DNA of 38,332 nt, from contig NZ_JANYMP010000054.1 in the NCBI RefSeq assembly GCF_025061645.1, positions 1-38,332 on the forward strand, in the 5' to 3' direction. Made by a program: the position numbers and the translations under genes. The stretch is from Umezawaea endophytica (GTDB lineage: Bacteria > Actinomycetota > Actinomycetes > Mycobacteriales > Pseudonocardiaceae). Of the stretch, positions 8,192-17,104 are shown one piece after another (the stretch's first letter is position 1; the number at the start of each line of letters is the position of its first letter). Under the pieces are notes generated by a model. That model did no database searches. It was not told where the DNA came from and was given only the letters and a program-made list of their open reading frames with translations.

Positions 8192-10186
8192 TCAGGTCCG
8201 GTCCCACGCGCCTTCGGTGCTGGGGCTGGTGAGCCACTCGACGTTGAGCGGGTACGCCGCGCCGCGCGAGTCGCGGAGCTTGCGGCACAGGTCCTCCTGG
8301 CGGGCGGCCAGTTCCCGCACGACCTCCAGCGGCGAAGCGTCGGCGTCCGGGCCGGTGGCGTTGCGGTACCAGTTGCCGAGGACCTCCAGGGTGAAGTCGA
8401 CGACCATGAGCCCGCCCAGGCCGAGCACGACGTCGCCCGAGGCCTGGAAGACACCGGAGTGCAGGGCCAGGTTCCGGGCGCTGTAGAGCGCGTCCAGCAG
8501 GGAGCGCATGCGTTCCTGGGTGGTCACCAGCCAGCGGGCGCAGTTGCCCGCCGACGCGAGCCTGCCCTGCCAGTCGGTGACCTGGCGGGCGGCGAGCGGT
8601 GCGACGTGCGGGAGCAGGTCGTGGACGGCCGTGCGCGCGGCGCGCAGTTCGGGGGTGTCGGGGGAGCGCGCGGGTAAGAGGACGTCCACCCAGCCGTTCA
8701 CGTCGAGCAGGTACTTGTGGTCGTCCAGGGTGGCGTACTCACCCACGACCGCGAGGGGTTCGTGCAGCACGACGTCGAGCGCGCCCTGGCGGTCCAGCGC
8801 GTCCTCGTGGCGGGTCTCGGCGGCGGCCAGCGCGGCGCGCAGGCGGCTCAGCTCGGGGTGGTCCGGGGCGCAGCGGTCGATGGCGCGCCGCAGGCTCAGG
8901 ACGCGGCGGTTCGTGGTGCCGACGCGGCTGCGCGCGTGCTTGGCGGACGCCGTCACCGACTGGTGCAGCAACTGGTGCGCCTCGACCACCTGCTGGCGCA
9001 TCGCTTGTAGCGCCAGGACTCCGGCGAGCTGCGACGCCTTCTCGTTGACACCGCACGCTTCTAGCGCCGCCCACGACAGGGCGGCCGCGGTGAGCGGGGA
9101 GTCGGTGGTGCGGGCCAGGTGCGCCATGCGCAGGCCCTCGCGCAGGCCGCGGGGCCAGCGCTGCACGAGCGGGTACGCGCGCTGCACGGTGGAGCGGCGC
9201 GGGGTCAGCTCGTCGCTGCGGACGGTGCCCGCGCGGGTCACGAGCATGCGCGGGTCGAGCGAGATGGTGAGCAGGCGGTGGCCCGCCACGTACTGGTCCA
9301 GCAGTTCGGTGACGCGACGGCGGGCGAGGCGGCCCGCGCTGGCCTTGTCGACCGCGTCCACGTCGACGGCCACGACGCACGTGGTGGACGTCGAGGGGAC
9401 GGTGGCCAGGAACTGGCGCAGGCGGTCGCGGGCCGGGCCCCAGCCCAGCTTCTCCGGCCTGCCCGCCGACCACTGGCGGGCGGTCGGGTCGAGCGCGGAC
9501 AGGCCGGACAGCTCGCCCGCGCCGTGCACGACGCACGCCACGTGGTGGCGCACGCGGTCCGGGTGCAGGGTCGACCAGATCGCGGCGGGGTCGGCGCCGT
9601 GCTTGGCGAGGGTGTGCGTCAGCTCCTGCTGGAGCGCGTCCGGGTCGCGGTCGGTGGCGGCCACCAGGCACGCGACCTCGTCGCTGACCTGGTCGAGCCT
9701 CGCCCACCTGGTCGGCGTGGTCGTGCTCGCGTGCCACGAGTCCAGGAACAGCGTCCACAGCAGCTTCGGCAGCTCGGCGATGAGGGTGTCCAGGCGCGCG
9801 GCGAACGCGGCGGCCTCGGCCCGGCTCTGCTTGTCGTCGCGGTAGACGCCGACGTACTCCACGATCTCCGCCAGCGTGTGCGTGAAGTGCACCAGCGGCT
9901 GGTGCCCGGTCGCCGTCGCGGCGCGCTGCACGGCGGCGGCCGCGTTGAGGCACAACGACTTGAGCAGCCTGCCCTTCGGCTGGCCGAGGACGCTGTAGCT
10001 CAGCAGCGCGGCGTGGGTGCGGGGCAGTTCGGCGGCCAGCCCGGCCAGCGTCGAGGAGTGCTGGCTCAGCAGCGTGGCGGGTTCGACCGAGCGGATCACC
10101 CGTTGCAGCAGGTAGGTCTGCTCGCGCAGCGCCCCGCTGGTGCGGAGTTGTCCCAGCAGTTCCGGGTCGAATCCGCTGAACGTCAC
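8192..10186 (-). CDS. Uncharacterised 664-aa protein with C-terminal HEPN-type R-x4-H motif
   Basis: I do not recognise the family as a whole. It is a long, mostly helical, Leu/Ala/Arg-rich soluble protein without signal peptide or membrane segment. Near the C-terminus, LLDALYSARNLALHSGVFQ (R571 to H576) fits the HEPN ribonuclease signature R-N-x3-H, including the Asn after Arg and the aromatic-rich preceding helix typical of abortive-infection/ApeA-like HEPN domains. A middle segment, TCVVAVDVDAVDKASAGR, looks like a beta-strand acidic site. The GTG at 10186 follows a -10-like TACGCT (10193-10198) by six bases, suggesting a leaderless message. It lies 85 bp downstream of the LacI gene, same strand, and its 3' end abuts the TetR gene. 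RNase activity is inferred from the motif only. Confidence 0.75.
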   Translation of the reverse strand: MTFSGFDPELLGQLRTSGALREQTYLLQRVIRSVEPATLLSQHSSTLAGLAAELPRTHAALLSYSVLGQPKGRLLKSLCLNAAAAVQRAATATGHQPLVHFTHTLAEIVEYVGVYRDDKQSRAEAAAFAARLDTLIAELPKLLWTLFLDSWHASTTTPTRWARLDQVSDEVACLVAATDRDPDALQQELTHTLAKHGADPAAIWSTLHPDRVRHHVACVVHGAGELSGLSALDPTARQWSAGRPEKLGWGPARDRLRQFLATVPSTSTTCVVAVDVDAVDKASAGRLARRRVTELLDQYVAGHRLLTISLDPRMLVTRAGTVRSDELTPRRSTVQRAYPLVQRWPRGLREGLRMAHLARTTDSPLTAAALSWAALEACGVNEKASQLAGVLALQAMRQQVVEAHQLLHQSVTASAKHARSRVGTTNRRVLSLRRAIDRCAPDHPELSRLRAALAAAETRHEDALDRQGALDVVLHEPLAVVGEYATLDDHKYLLDVNGWVDVLLPARSPDTPELRAARTAVHDLLPHVAPLAARQVTDWQGRLASAGNCARWLVTTQERMRSLLDALYSARNLALHSGVFQASGDVVLGLGGLMVVDFTLEVLGNWYRNATGPDADASPLEVVRELAARQEDLCRKLRDSRGAAYPLNVEWLTSPSTEGAWDRT

Positions 10187-10222
10187 CCACCCAGCGTAGT
10201 CGTGCGGCCCGCGGGTCGAGGG

Positions 10223-10236
10223 CGCCTCCGGAGGCG
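10223..10236. terminator. 14-bp palindrome between the LacI and HEPN-motif genes
   Basis: CGCCTCCGGAGGCG is a perfect palindrome 36 bp past the LacI stop on the minus strand and 37 bp before the HEPN-motif gene. It could end the LacI transcript or bind a regulator. There is no U-tract. Confidence 0.35.
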
Positions 10237-10271
10237 GAGTCCGGGGGTGCCCGAGCGGTGGTCGGAGGTCT

Positions 10272-11273
10272 TCAGAGCCGGGCTGGGCCGGCAGGTGGAG
10301 CGGTGGTAGCCCGGATGACCAGCGCGGTCGGAAGTTCCCGGATGGGGGATCTCGTGACGCGGTCGGCGTTGTCGAGCTGCTCGAGCAGGAGTTCGACGGC
10401 GGCGCGGCCCGCGAGTTCGGCGGGCATCGTCACGGTCGTGAGGGGACGGCCGCACATCGCGGCGTACGGGATGTCGTCGAAACCGGTGACGCTGATCCGC
10501 TCCGGCACGGCCACGGCGAGTTCCGCGAGTCTGGCGAGGACTCCCAGCGCCATGAGGTCGTTGTAGGCGATGATCGCCGTCACCCCCGCCGCCAGCGCGG
10601 CGTCGACGCCCCGCGCGCCGCCCTGGAACGTCGGTTCGTACGGCCCCAGCTCGTGCAGGGACACCCCGGTGCGGCACGCGGCCTCCCGGAGCCCGGTGCG
10701 GCGGAACTGGTTCGACCAGGCCCGCACAGGCCCGTTCAGGTAGGCGCAGTGCCGGTGCCCCAGCGCGGCCAGGTGCTCCACGACGGCCGCCATGCCCGCC
10801 GCGCTGTCCATCAGCACCGACGGCACGCCGGGCAGCGCGCGGTTGACCAGCACCATCGTGGTCAGCGTCGACAGCTCGGCCAGCGTCTCGTCGTCCAGCG
10901 CCGACGCGCACACCACCACGCCGTCCACCTGGCGGGCCATCGTGCGGATCAGCTCCTCCTCGGTGACGGCGTCCTGGCCGCTGTCGCAGAAGAACACCGA
11001 GTTGCCCGACTCCCGCGCTCTCGCCTGCACGCCGAGCAGCACGGAGGGGAAGAACGGGTTGCCGAGGTCCGGGACGACGATGCCCAGGTTGCCGGTGCGC
11101 CCGGTGATCAGGCTGCGGGCGGCGGGGTTGGGCTGGTAACCCAGTCCGCGCACCACTTCCAGCACGCGTTCCCTGGTGTCGGCGCGGACCAGGTCCGGTG
11201 CGCTGATCGCTCGCGACACCGTCGACACCGACACCCTTGCCTGGCGTGCGACGTCCCTGATGGTGACCGGCAC
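10272..11273 (-). CDS. LacI family transcriptional regulator
   Basis: 333-aa sugar-type repressor. The N-terminal LacI HTH is clear: TIRDVARQARVSVSTVSRAI, with the hinge-helix region GYQPNPAARSL near residues 50-60. A periplasmic-binding-protein-like effector domain follows, with GNLGIVVPDLGNPFF, VDGVVVCASA and ISVTGFDDIPYAAMCGRPLTTV. I chose the GTG at 11273: a GAGAGGAG ribosome site lies about 7 bases upstream and VPVTIRDVA is the expected N-terminus. The frame continues upstream without a stop into the ALDH region, but that is a shadow reading. No sugar transporter or hydrolase is adjacent, so the target operon is unknown; it may act on its own gene or on distant ones. Confidence 0.92.
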   Translation of the reverse strand: MPVTIRDVARQARVSVSTVSRAISAPDLVRADTRERVLEVVRGLGYQPNPAARSLITGRTGNLGIVVPDLGNPFFPSVLLGVQARARESGNSVFFCDSGQDAVTEEELIRTMARQVDGVVVCASALDDETLAELSTLTTMVLVNRALPGVPSVLMDSAAGMAAVVEHLAALGHRHCAYLNGPVRAWSNQFRRTGLREAACRTGVSLHELGPYEPTFQGGARGVDAALAAGVTAIIAYNDLMALGVLARLAELAVAVPERISVTGFDDIPYAAMCGRPLTTVTMPAELAGRAAVELLLEQLDNADRVTRSPIRELPTALVIRATTAPPAGPARL

Positions 11274-11487
11274 GGCGGCTCCTCTCGTCGTGGCGGCCAT
11301 GCAGGATGCACACGGATCCGGCGGGGCGTCAAGATCGGGGAACCAAGCCTGTGGAGCACACCAGGTTCGTAAATCTGGGAACGCCTCGGACCTTTGAGGG
11401 ATCCTCACGAGGTGGGTGCTACCAGCGGGTATTCGTTGGCGGGACGGGGCGGGTCGCGTTGCGTGGTTAAACAGTTTCGAGTTGGAG

Positions 11488-11521
11488 GTGGGTGGCGCCG
11501 CTGGGGGTCGGCGCCACCCAC
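11488..11521 (-). terminator. Terminator of the gabT-ALDH operon
   Basis: GTGGGTGGCGCC (11488-11499) and GGCGCCACCCAC (11510-11521) form a perfect 12-bp stem with a 10-base loop, three bases past the ALDH stop. No clear U-tract follows, as is common in actinobacteria. Confidence 0.7.
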
Positions 11522-11524
11522 GGG

Positions 11525-12952
11525 TCAGAAGGTCAGGCCCGTCAGCACCAGCACGCGCTGCTCGGTCAGGTCGTCCATCGTCGACCGGACGCCCTCGCGG
11601 CCGATGCCGGACTCCTTCACGCCGCCGTAGGGCATCTGGTCCGGCCGGAAGCTCGGGACGTCGCCGACGATCACGCCGCCCACCGCCAGCTTCGCCGACG
11701 CCAGGAACGCGGTGCGGACGTCGTGGGTGAACACGCCCGCCTGGAGGCCGAAGCGCGAGGCGTTGACCTTGTCGAAGGCCTCCTCCACGCTGTCGACGAC
11801 CTGGAGCACGACCACCGGGCCGAAGACCTCCTCCGCCACGACCTTCGCGTCCTCCGGGACGCCCGACAGCACGGTCGGCGCCACGGTCGAGCCGTCCCGG
11901 CCGCCGCCGGTCAGCAGGGTCGCGCCCGCCGCGACGGCGTCGGACACCCACGACTCGACGCGGTCCGCGGCTTGGCGGTTGATCAGCGGTCCGACGTCCG
12001 TGGTCGGCAGGGCGGGGTCGCCGGTGCCGAGCTTGTCCACGTGCGCCACCACGGCCGCCGCGACCTCGTCGTAGACCGCGCGGTGCACGTAGACCCGCTG
12101 CACGGAGATGCACGACTGGCCCGCCTGGTACATGGCGAACGTGGCCAGGCGCTGCGCGGCCCAGTCGATGTCCGTCCAATCGGGACAGACGATGGCCGCC
12201 GCGTTGCCGCCCAGCTCCAGGGTCACGTGCTTGCGCGGCACCCGGTCCAGGATGCCGAAGCCGACCGGGCCGGAACCGGTGAACGTGACCACCGGCAGGC
12301 GGGGGTCGGTGACGAGCTCGGCGGCGACCTCGTTCGGCACCGGCAGCACCGACCACGCGCCCGCGGGCAGGTCGGTCTCGGCCAGCAGTTCGCCCAGCAG
12401 CAGCGCCGTCAACGGGGTCGCGGGGGCGGGCTTGAGGATGATCGGGGCGCCCACCGCGATGGCCGGGGCGACCTTGTGCGCCACCAGGTTCAGCGGGAAG
12501 TTGAACGGCGCGATGCCGAGCACCGGGCCGCGCGGCACCCGCCGGACGAGCGCCATGCGCCCGCTCGCCGTCGGGTCGGTGTCGAGCCGCTGCAACTCGC
12601 CGGAGAAGCGGCGGGCCTCCTCGGCGGCCCAGCGGAACGTCGAGGCCGCCCTGGTCACCTCGACCCGTGCCCACTTGACCGGCTTGCCCGCCTCGGCGGT
12701 GATCAGCGCCGCGATCTCCTCGGCGCGCTCCAGCAGCCGCCGGGACACGTGGTCGAGCGCGGCGGCGCGGGCGTGGGCCGGGAGCACGGCCAGGTCCGGC
12801 GCCACCGCCTCGGCCGCGGCCACCGCGCGTTCCACGTCGGCCGCGGTCGCCTGCGACGTCGTGCCGACCAGCGCGCCGTCGAACGGGCTGTGCACGGCCA
12901 GTTCGGCGGCGCTCGTCGTCGCGGAACCCGCGACCCAGTACGGCGTCGTCAC
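11525..12952 (-). CDS. Aldehyde dehydrogenase, probable succinate-semialdehyde dehydrogenase
   Basis: NAD(P)+-dependent ALDH of 475 aa. Expected catalytic residues are present: N151 in FNFPLN, K174 in ILKPAP, E246 in TLELGGN and C281 in GQSCISVQRVYVH. The start is the GTG at 12952; it overlaps the gabT stop (GTGA at 12949-12952), so it is translated coupled to gabT. By context it oxidises succinate semialdehyde, the product of GabT, to succinate. The GQSCISVQR pattern also occurs in other omega-aldehyde dehydrogenases, so the substrate is inferred from the neighbour rather than from the sequence. Followed at once by a strong terminator hairpin. Confidence 0.9.
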   Translation of the reverse strand: MTTPYWVAGSATTSAAELAVHSPFDGALVGTTSQATAADVERAVAAAEAVAPDLAVLPAHARAAALDHVSRRLLERAEEIAALITAEAGKPVKWARVEVTRAASTFRWAAEEARRFSGELQRLDTDPTASGRMALVRRVPRGPVLGIAPFNFPLNLVAHKVAPAIAVGAPIILKPAPATPLTALLLGELLAETDLPAGAWSVLPVPNEVAAELVTDPRLPVVTFTGSGPVGFGILDRVPRKHVTLELGGNAAAIVCPDWTDIDWAAQRLATFAMYQAGQSCISVQRVYVHRAVYDEVAAAVVAHVDKLGTGDPALPTTDVGPLINRQAADRVESWVSDAVAAGATLLTGGGRDGSTVAPTVLSGVPEDAKVVAEEVFGPVVVLQVVDSVEEAFDKVNASRFGLQAGVFTHDVRTAFLASAKLAVGGVIVGDVPSFRPDQMPYGGVKESGIGREGVRSTMDDLTEQRVLVLTGLTF

Positions 12953-14244
12953 CCCGCCACCCCCAGGATCGCCTGTTCGAGGACGTCCACGCCTTCGGCC
13001 AGCAGGTCGTCCGGGATGACCAGCGGGGGCAGCAGGCGGATCACGTTGCCGTAGGTGCCGCACGTCAGCACGACCACACCCGCGGCGTGGCAGGCCTTCG
13101 CGACCTGGCTCGCGATCTCCGGCGTCGGCTCGGTGAACTCGATCGCCAGCATCGCGCCACGACCTCGGATGTCGCCGATCAGATCGGTCTTCTCCGCCAA
13201 CGCCTTCAGTCGGGGCAGCACGGTCTGCTCGATGCGGCGCGCGGCGGCGGAGAGGTCGCGTTCGCGCATGGTGCGGATCGCGCCCAGCGCGGCGGCGCAC
13301 GCGACGGGGTTGCCGCCGTACGTGCCGCCCAGCCCGCCGACGTGGACGGAGTCCATCAGGTCGGCGCGGCCGGTGACGGCGGCCAGCGGCAGGCCGCCCG
13401 CGATGCCCTTCGCGGTGGTGACGAGGTCCGGCACGACGCCCTCGTGGTCGCTGGCGAACCAGGAACCCGTGCGGCAGAAGCCGGTCTGGATCTCGTCGGC
13501 CACCAGCAGCGCGCCGGTGGCCGTGCACCACGCGGAGATTGCGCCCAGGAACCCCGGCGCGGGCACGACGAAGCCGCCCTCGCCCTGGATCGGCTCGATC
13601 AGCACGCACGCCACGTTGGCCGCGCCGACCTGCTTCTCGATCAGGTCGATCGCACGGGCGGCGGCCTCGGCGCCGGTCAGGCCGCCGTCGCGGTACGGGT
13701 ACGACATCGGCACCCGGTGCACCTCGGGCGCGAACGGCCCGAAACCCTGCTTGTAGGGCATGTTCTTCGACGTCAGCGCCATCGTGAGGTTCGTCCGGCC
13801 GTGGTAGGCGTGGTCGAACACGACGACGGCCGTGCGGCCGGTGGCGTGCCGGGCGATCTTGACGGCGTTCTCCACGGCTTCCGCGCCGGAGTTGAACAGC
13901 GCCGAGCGCTTCTCGTGGTCGCCGGGCGTCAGCTCGTTGAGCGCCTCGCACACCTCGACGTAACCCTCGTACGGCGTGATCATGAAGCAGGTGTGGCTGA
14001 ACCGGTCGATCTGCGCGTGCACGGCCTCCGCGACGGCGGGCGCGGGGTTGCCCACGCTCGTCACGGCGATGCCCGAGCCCAGGTCGATGAGCCGGTTGCC
14101 GTCGACGTCGACCAGCAGGCCGTCCTCGGCGGACTCGATGTAGAGGTGGAGGGTCGACCCGATCCCCGAGGCCACCGCGCTCGTGCGGCGCGAGGCCAGT
14201 TCCAGGGACCGCGGTCCGGGCAGTGCGGTGCGCAGACGCGTCAT
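12949..14244 (-). CDS. gabT: 4-aminobutyrate aminotransferase GabT
   Basis: Class III PLP aminotransferase (431 aa) that transfers the amino group of GABA to 2-oxoglutarate, yielding succinate semialdehyde. Visible: the phosphate-binding NSGAEAVENAVKIAR, AYHGRT, LIEPIQGEGGF, the cofactor-aspartate motif VADEIQTG (D250) and the PLP lysine K279 in TTAKGIAGGLPLA. The ATG at 14244 has GGAG close upstream. First gene of a two-gene catabolic operon with ALDH, divergent from a PucR regulator across an 81-bp gap containing TTGTACA. An ornithine or beta-alanine transaminase is a weaker alternative. Confidence 0.9.
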   Translation of the reverse strand: MTRLRTALPGPRSLELASRRTSAVASGIGSTLHLYIESAEDGLLVDVDGNRLIDLGSGIAVTSVGNPAPAVAEAVHAQIDRFSHTCFMITPYEGYVEVCEALNELTPGDHEKRSALFNSGAEAVENAVKIARHATGRTAVVVFDHAYHGRTNLTMALTSKNMPYKQGFGPFAPEVHRVPMSYPYRDGGLTGAEAAARAIDLIEKQVGAANVACVLIEPIQGEGGFVVPAPGFLGAISAWCTATGALLVADEIQTGFCRTGSWFASDHEGVVPDLVTTAKGIAGGLPLAAVTGRADLMDSVHVGGLGGTYGGNPVACAAALGAIRTMRERDLSAAARRIEQTVLPRLKALAEKTDLIGDIRGRGAMLAIEFTEPTPEIASQVAKACHAAGVVVLTCGTYGNVIRLLPPLVIPDDLLAEGVDVLEQAILGVAG

Positions 14245-14325
14245 GGCTCCAGCATGGTGGCGCGGCCATGGGCGCGCAGTGTCGGATCTGGCGTGTTCGC
14301 CGGGCCCTGCTGTACAACCTGGAGT

Positions 14326-15666
14326 GTGCCGCCGACGTTGCGCTCCCTGGTCGACGACCTGCGCCTCCCGGTGCTCGCGGGCGCGGAGGGTCTCGACCGC
14401 GCCGTGTCCTGGGTGCACGGCACGGAACTGGTCGACCCGACGCCGTTCCTCGAGGGCGGCGAGCTGCTGCTGACCACCGGGTTGGCCGTGCGCCGGGGTT
14501 TCCGGGCGTACGTCGACCGGCTCGCGGCCGTCGGTGTCGTGGGGCTCGGGTTCGGCACGGGGCTGAGCCACGCCGTCGTGCCGCCCGGCCTGGTGACCGC
14601 CGCCGCCCGCGCGGGCCTGCCGCTGCTGGAGGTGCCGCGCGAGACCCCGTTCATCGCCTTGAGCAAGGCCGTGTCACGGGCCGTGGCGGCGGACGAGTAC
14701 GCGGCGCTGACCCGCGCGGGCGAAGCCCAGCGCGCGCTGACCCGCGCCGCGGTCGGCCGGGACGGGGTCGCCGCGGTGGTGCGGCGGCTCGGCCAGTGGG
14801 TCGACGCGCGGGTCGTGCTGCTCGGCCCGGACGGCGCGCCGGTCCACGCGTTCGGCGCCCGCCCGCTGCCGGACCTGGGGCCGGAACTGGAGCGGCTGCG
14901 GGCTTCCGGCGGCCTGGCCAGCTCCGCGTTCGAGACCGGTGGCCGCCACGTGGTCGTGCAGGTGCTCGGCGGCCGTGGCCGCGGTTTCCTGGCGGTCGGC
15001 CGGGACCGGCCGTGGGACCCGGCTGACCGCGGCATCGTCACGACGGCCGCGTCGCTGCTCACGTTGGCGCTGGCCCAGTCCGACACCGCGCGGCGGCGGT
15101 CGCGGACCGCGGAGTTCCACCTGCTGCTGGCGGGGCGCGGGGACCTGGTGCCCGACCTGCCCCCCGAGCCGCTGCGCGTGGCCGTCCTGGACGGCGTGGC
15201 CGTGGGGGAGGTGCCGGGGTTCGCCGCCGAGGTCGACGGGCACGTGGTCGTGGTGGCGGAGGAGGCGCCCGCGGTGCCGGGGGCGCTGGTCGGGATCTCG
15301 CCGCCCGTCCCGGTGTCCGCCGTGGCGCAGGGGTACCGGCAGGCGTTGGACGCGCTGGCCGCGGCCCGCCCGTCCTCGCCCGTGGTGCGGTTCGAGGACC
15401 TCGCGGGCACGGGTCTGATGGCGCTGCTGCCCGAGGGGGCCGGCCGGGCGTTCGCGGAGTCGCTGCTGCGGCCGTTGTCCGCCGAACTGCGGGAGTCGCT
15501 GCGCGTCTGGCTGGCGCACCACGGCCAGTGGGACCCCGCCGCCGCTCGGCTCGGCGTCCACCGGCACACGCTCCGCAACCGGGTTCGGCGCGCGGAATCC
15601 CTGCTCGGGAGGTCTTTGGACGTGCCTGGCGTGCGCGCTGAGTTGTGGTTGGCACTCGGGGAGTAA
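14326..15666 (+). CDS. PucR family transcriptional regulator
   Basis: 446-aa regulator. The N-terminal PucR domain (TLRSLVDDLRLPVLAG, then VHGTELVDPTPFLEGGELLLTTG) is a small-molecule sensing module found in purine, proline and GABA regulators. A middle region resembles the degenerate GGDEF-like CdaR domain. The C-terminal HTH_30 is clear (AARLGVHRHTLRNRVRRAE). The GTG at 14326 gives VPPTLRSLVDD, the normal family N-terminus; a -10-like TACAAC about 9 bases upstream suggests a nearly leaderless transcript. The frame is open far upstream, but that part is antisense to gabT. It is divergent from gabT-ALDH, hence probably their GABA-responsive regulator. Confidence 0.9.
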   Translation: MPPTLRSLVDDLRLPVLAGAEGLDRAVSWVHGTELVDPTPFLEGGELLLTTGLAVRRGFRAYVDRLAAVGVVGLGFGTGLSHAVVPPGLVTAAARAGLPLLEVPRETPFIALSKAVSRAVAADEYAALTRAGEAQRALTRAAVGRDGVAAVVRRLGQWVDARVVLLGPDGAPVHAFGARPLPDLGPELERLRASGGLASSAFETGGRHVVVQVLGGRGRGFLAVGRDRPWDPADRGIVTTAASLLTLALAQSDTARRRSRTAEFHLLLAGRGDLVPDLPPEPLRVAVLDGVAVGEVPGFAAEVDGHVVVVAEEAPAVPGALVGISPPVPVSAVAQGYRQALDALAAARPSSPVVRFEDLAGTGLMALLPEGAGRAFAESLLRPLSAELRESLRVWLAHHGQWDPAAARLGVHRHTLRNRVRRAESLLGRSLDVPGVRAELWLALGE

Positions 15667-15694
15667 CACACGGGGTGCGGCGAACGACCTCCAT

Positions 15695-15714
15695 GCAGAT
15701 GCACGTGCATCTGC
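15695..15714. promoter_or_regulatory. Perfect 20-bp palindrome
   Basis: GCAGATGCACGTGCATCTGC equals its own reverse complement. It lies 28 bp after the PucR stop and 134 bp before the kinase start. As DNA it could be a dimeric regulator site for the kinase gene; as RNA its loop would be too tight unless the centre opens. No U-tract is present. Confidence 0.5.
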
Positions 15715-15847
15715 GTGCGTCCGCCTGTTTCGACGCTCCGCGGGGAGCGGGCGACGAAGATCATGGATCGACCCCACACGGGCAACTTCGCCCTGTGGCA
15801 GGTAGGTTGCTCGTGTGTGACGGGCAAAGCGGGAGGACCGGCCGGGG

Positions 15848-17086
15848 ATGACCAGCCGCAGTGAAGCGACCGCCTTCTGGGATGGCGATCAGAGTGGCAA
15901 GGTCATCGGCGGGCGCTATGAACTGGGCGGTCTGCTGGGCACCGGCGGCATGGCCGAGGTGTACCGGGCCCGCGACACCCGCCTCGACCGCCAGGTCGCC
16001 ATCAAGCTCTTCCTCAGCGGCGCCACGCCGGAGGACCAGATCCGCCTCGACCGCGAGGCGCAGATGCTCGCCGCCCTGCACACCCCCGGCGTCGTCACGG
16101 TCTTCGACACCGGATCCCACCGCGGGCGCCCGTACTACGTGATGCAGGTCGTCGACGGCGGCACGCTGCGCCAGCGGATGCGGCAGCCGCTCCCGCCGTC
16201 GCTGGTCGCGCGGATCGGCGCGCAGGTCGCGGACACGCTGGACTTCGTCCACGCGTGGGGGATCGTGCACCGCGACATCAAGCCGTCGAACATCCTGCTG
16301 GACGACACCGGCAGGCAGGCCTATCTCGCGGACTTCGGGCTGGCGCTCCAGGCCCACGCCACCCGCGTGACCCGCTCCGGGCTGCTCGTCGGCACCGCCG
16401 GGTACCTCGCGCCCGAGCAGTTGCGGGGCCGCGAGGTCGCGCCGCCGACGGACATCTACGCGTTCGGCCTCGTGCTGCTGGAGTGCCTCACCGGCCAGGC
16501 CGAATACCCCGGCGGCGACACGGAAGCGGCGTTGGCGCGCCTGTCCAGGCCCGCGCGCGTCCCGGCGGGCCTGCCGGAACCGTGGACCGAGCTGCTGGTC
16601 TCCATGACGCACTCGGACCCGAGCCGCCGTCCGCGCGCCGCCCAGTGCGCGGAACTGCTGCGCGCGGCGCAGGCGGCCAGCGTCGGCGTGCCGCCGCTCA
16701 CGAACATCAAGGCCGCGTTCGACGACGAGCCGACCAGCAGCACGCCGATCACGAAGCGGGCGCCCGCGAGGGTCGGGGTGGTGTTGGCCGGAGCGGTCGC
16801 CGCGGCGCTGATCGCCGTCGCGGTGGCGTTCGCGACGACCCGCGGTACCGAGGACTCGCCGAACGAGCTGCCGGGTTCCGGCGGTTCGGGCGGGGGGAAG
16901 GCCACCGCGACCGTCACGGTCCAGCAGCCGCCCCGGCAGGGCGAGGGCAGGGGCCAGCCCCCTCCCGGTTGCCCGCCCCTGCCGTCCGGTCAGCGCCCGC
17001 CTCCGCCGTTGGCGGACGGCAGCCCGCCGCCGTGCCCGAAGTTCTCGAACCGGCCGACGTCACCGCCGCCGTCGACGGAGTCCTGA
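15848..17086 (+). CDS. Membrane-anchored Ser/Thr protein kinase (PknB-like)
   Basis: Hanks-type eukaryotic-like kinase of 412 aa. The kinase domain covers residues about 23-275: glycine loop LLGTGGMAEVY, K53 in VAIKLF, HRDIKPSN (D143, N148), DFG at 162-164, and GTAGYLAPEQ in the activation segment. One transmembrane helix lies at about 309-328 (VGVVLAGAVAAALIAVAVAF). A short extracytoplasmic tail follows; it is Gly- then Pro-rich (QPPPGCPPLP, PPPPLADGSPPP) and has no PASTA repeats, so it may contact the cell wall rather than bind muropeptides through PASTA. The ATG at 15848 has GGAGGACC about 14 bases upstream. Monocistronic, convergent with the LLM oxidoreductase gene. Target proteins are not evident. 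Confidence 0.94.
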   Translation: MTSRSEATAFWDGDQSGKVIGGRYELGGLLGTGGMAEVYRARDTRLDRQVAIKLFLSGATPEDQIRLDREAQMLAALHTPGVVTVFDTGSHRGRPYYVMQVVDGGTLRQRMRQPLPPSLVARIGAQVADTLDFVHAWGIVHRDIKPSNILLDDTGRQAYLADFGLALQAHATRVTRSGLLVGTAGYLAPEQLRGREVAPPTDIYAFGLVLLECLTGQAEYPGGDTEAALARLSRPARVPAGLPEPWTELLVSMTHSDPSRRPRAAQCAELLRAAQAASVGVPPLTNIKAAFDDEPTSSTPITKRAPARVGVVLAGAVAAALIAVAVAFATTRGTEDSPNELPGSGGSGGGKATATVTVQQPPRQGEGRGQPPPGCPPLPSGQRPPPPLADGSPPPCPKFSNRPTSPPPSTES

Positions 17087-17104
17087 CGCGGGTCGACCGG
17101 CCGT

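Noticed and set aside
11274-12674. Upstream extension of the LacI frame to 12674
   Set aside because: Reads Arg/Gly-rich shadow of the ALDH gene; a GTG with GAGAGGAG at 11273 gives the normal LacI N-terminus.
13087-14325. Upstream extension of the PucR frame to 13087
   Set aside because: Antisense to gabT; the PucR domain begins at the GTG at 14326.
15059-15827. Minus-strand frames opposite PucR
   Set aside because: Ser/Arg/Pro-rich shadow translations without motifs.
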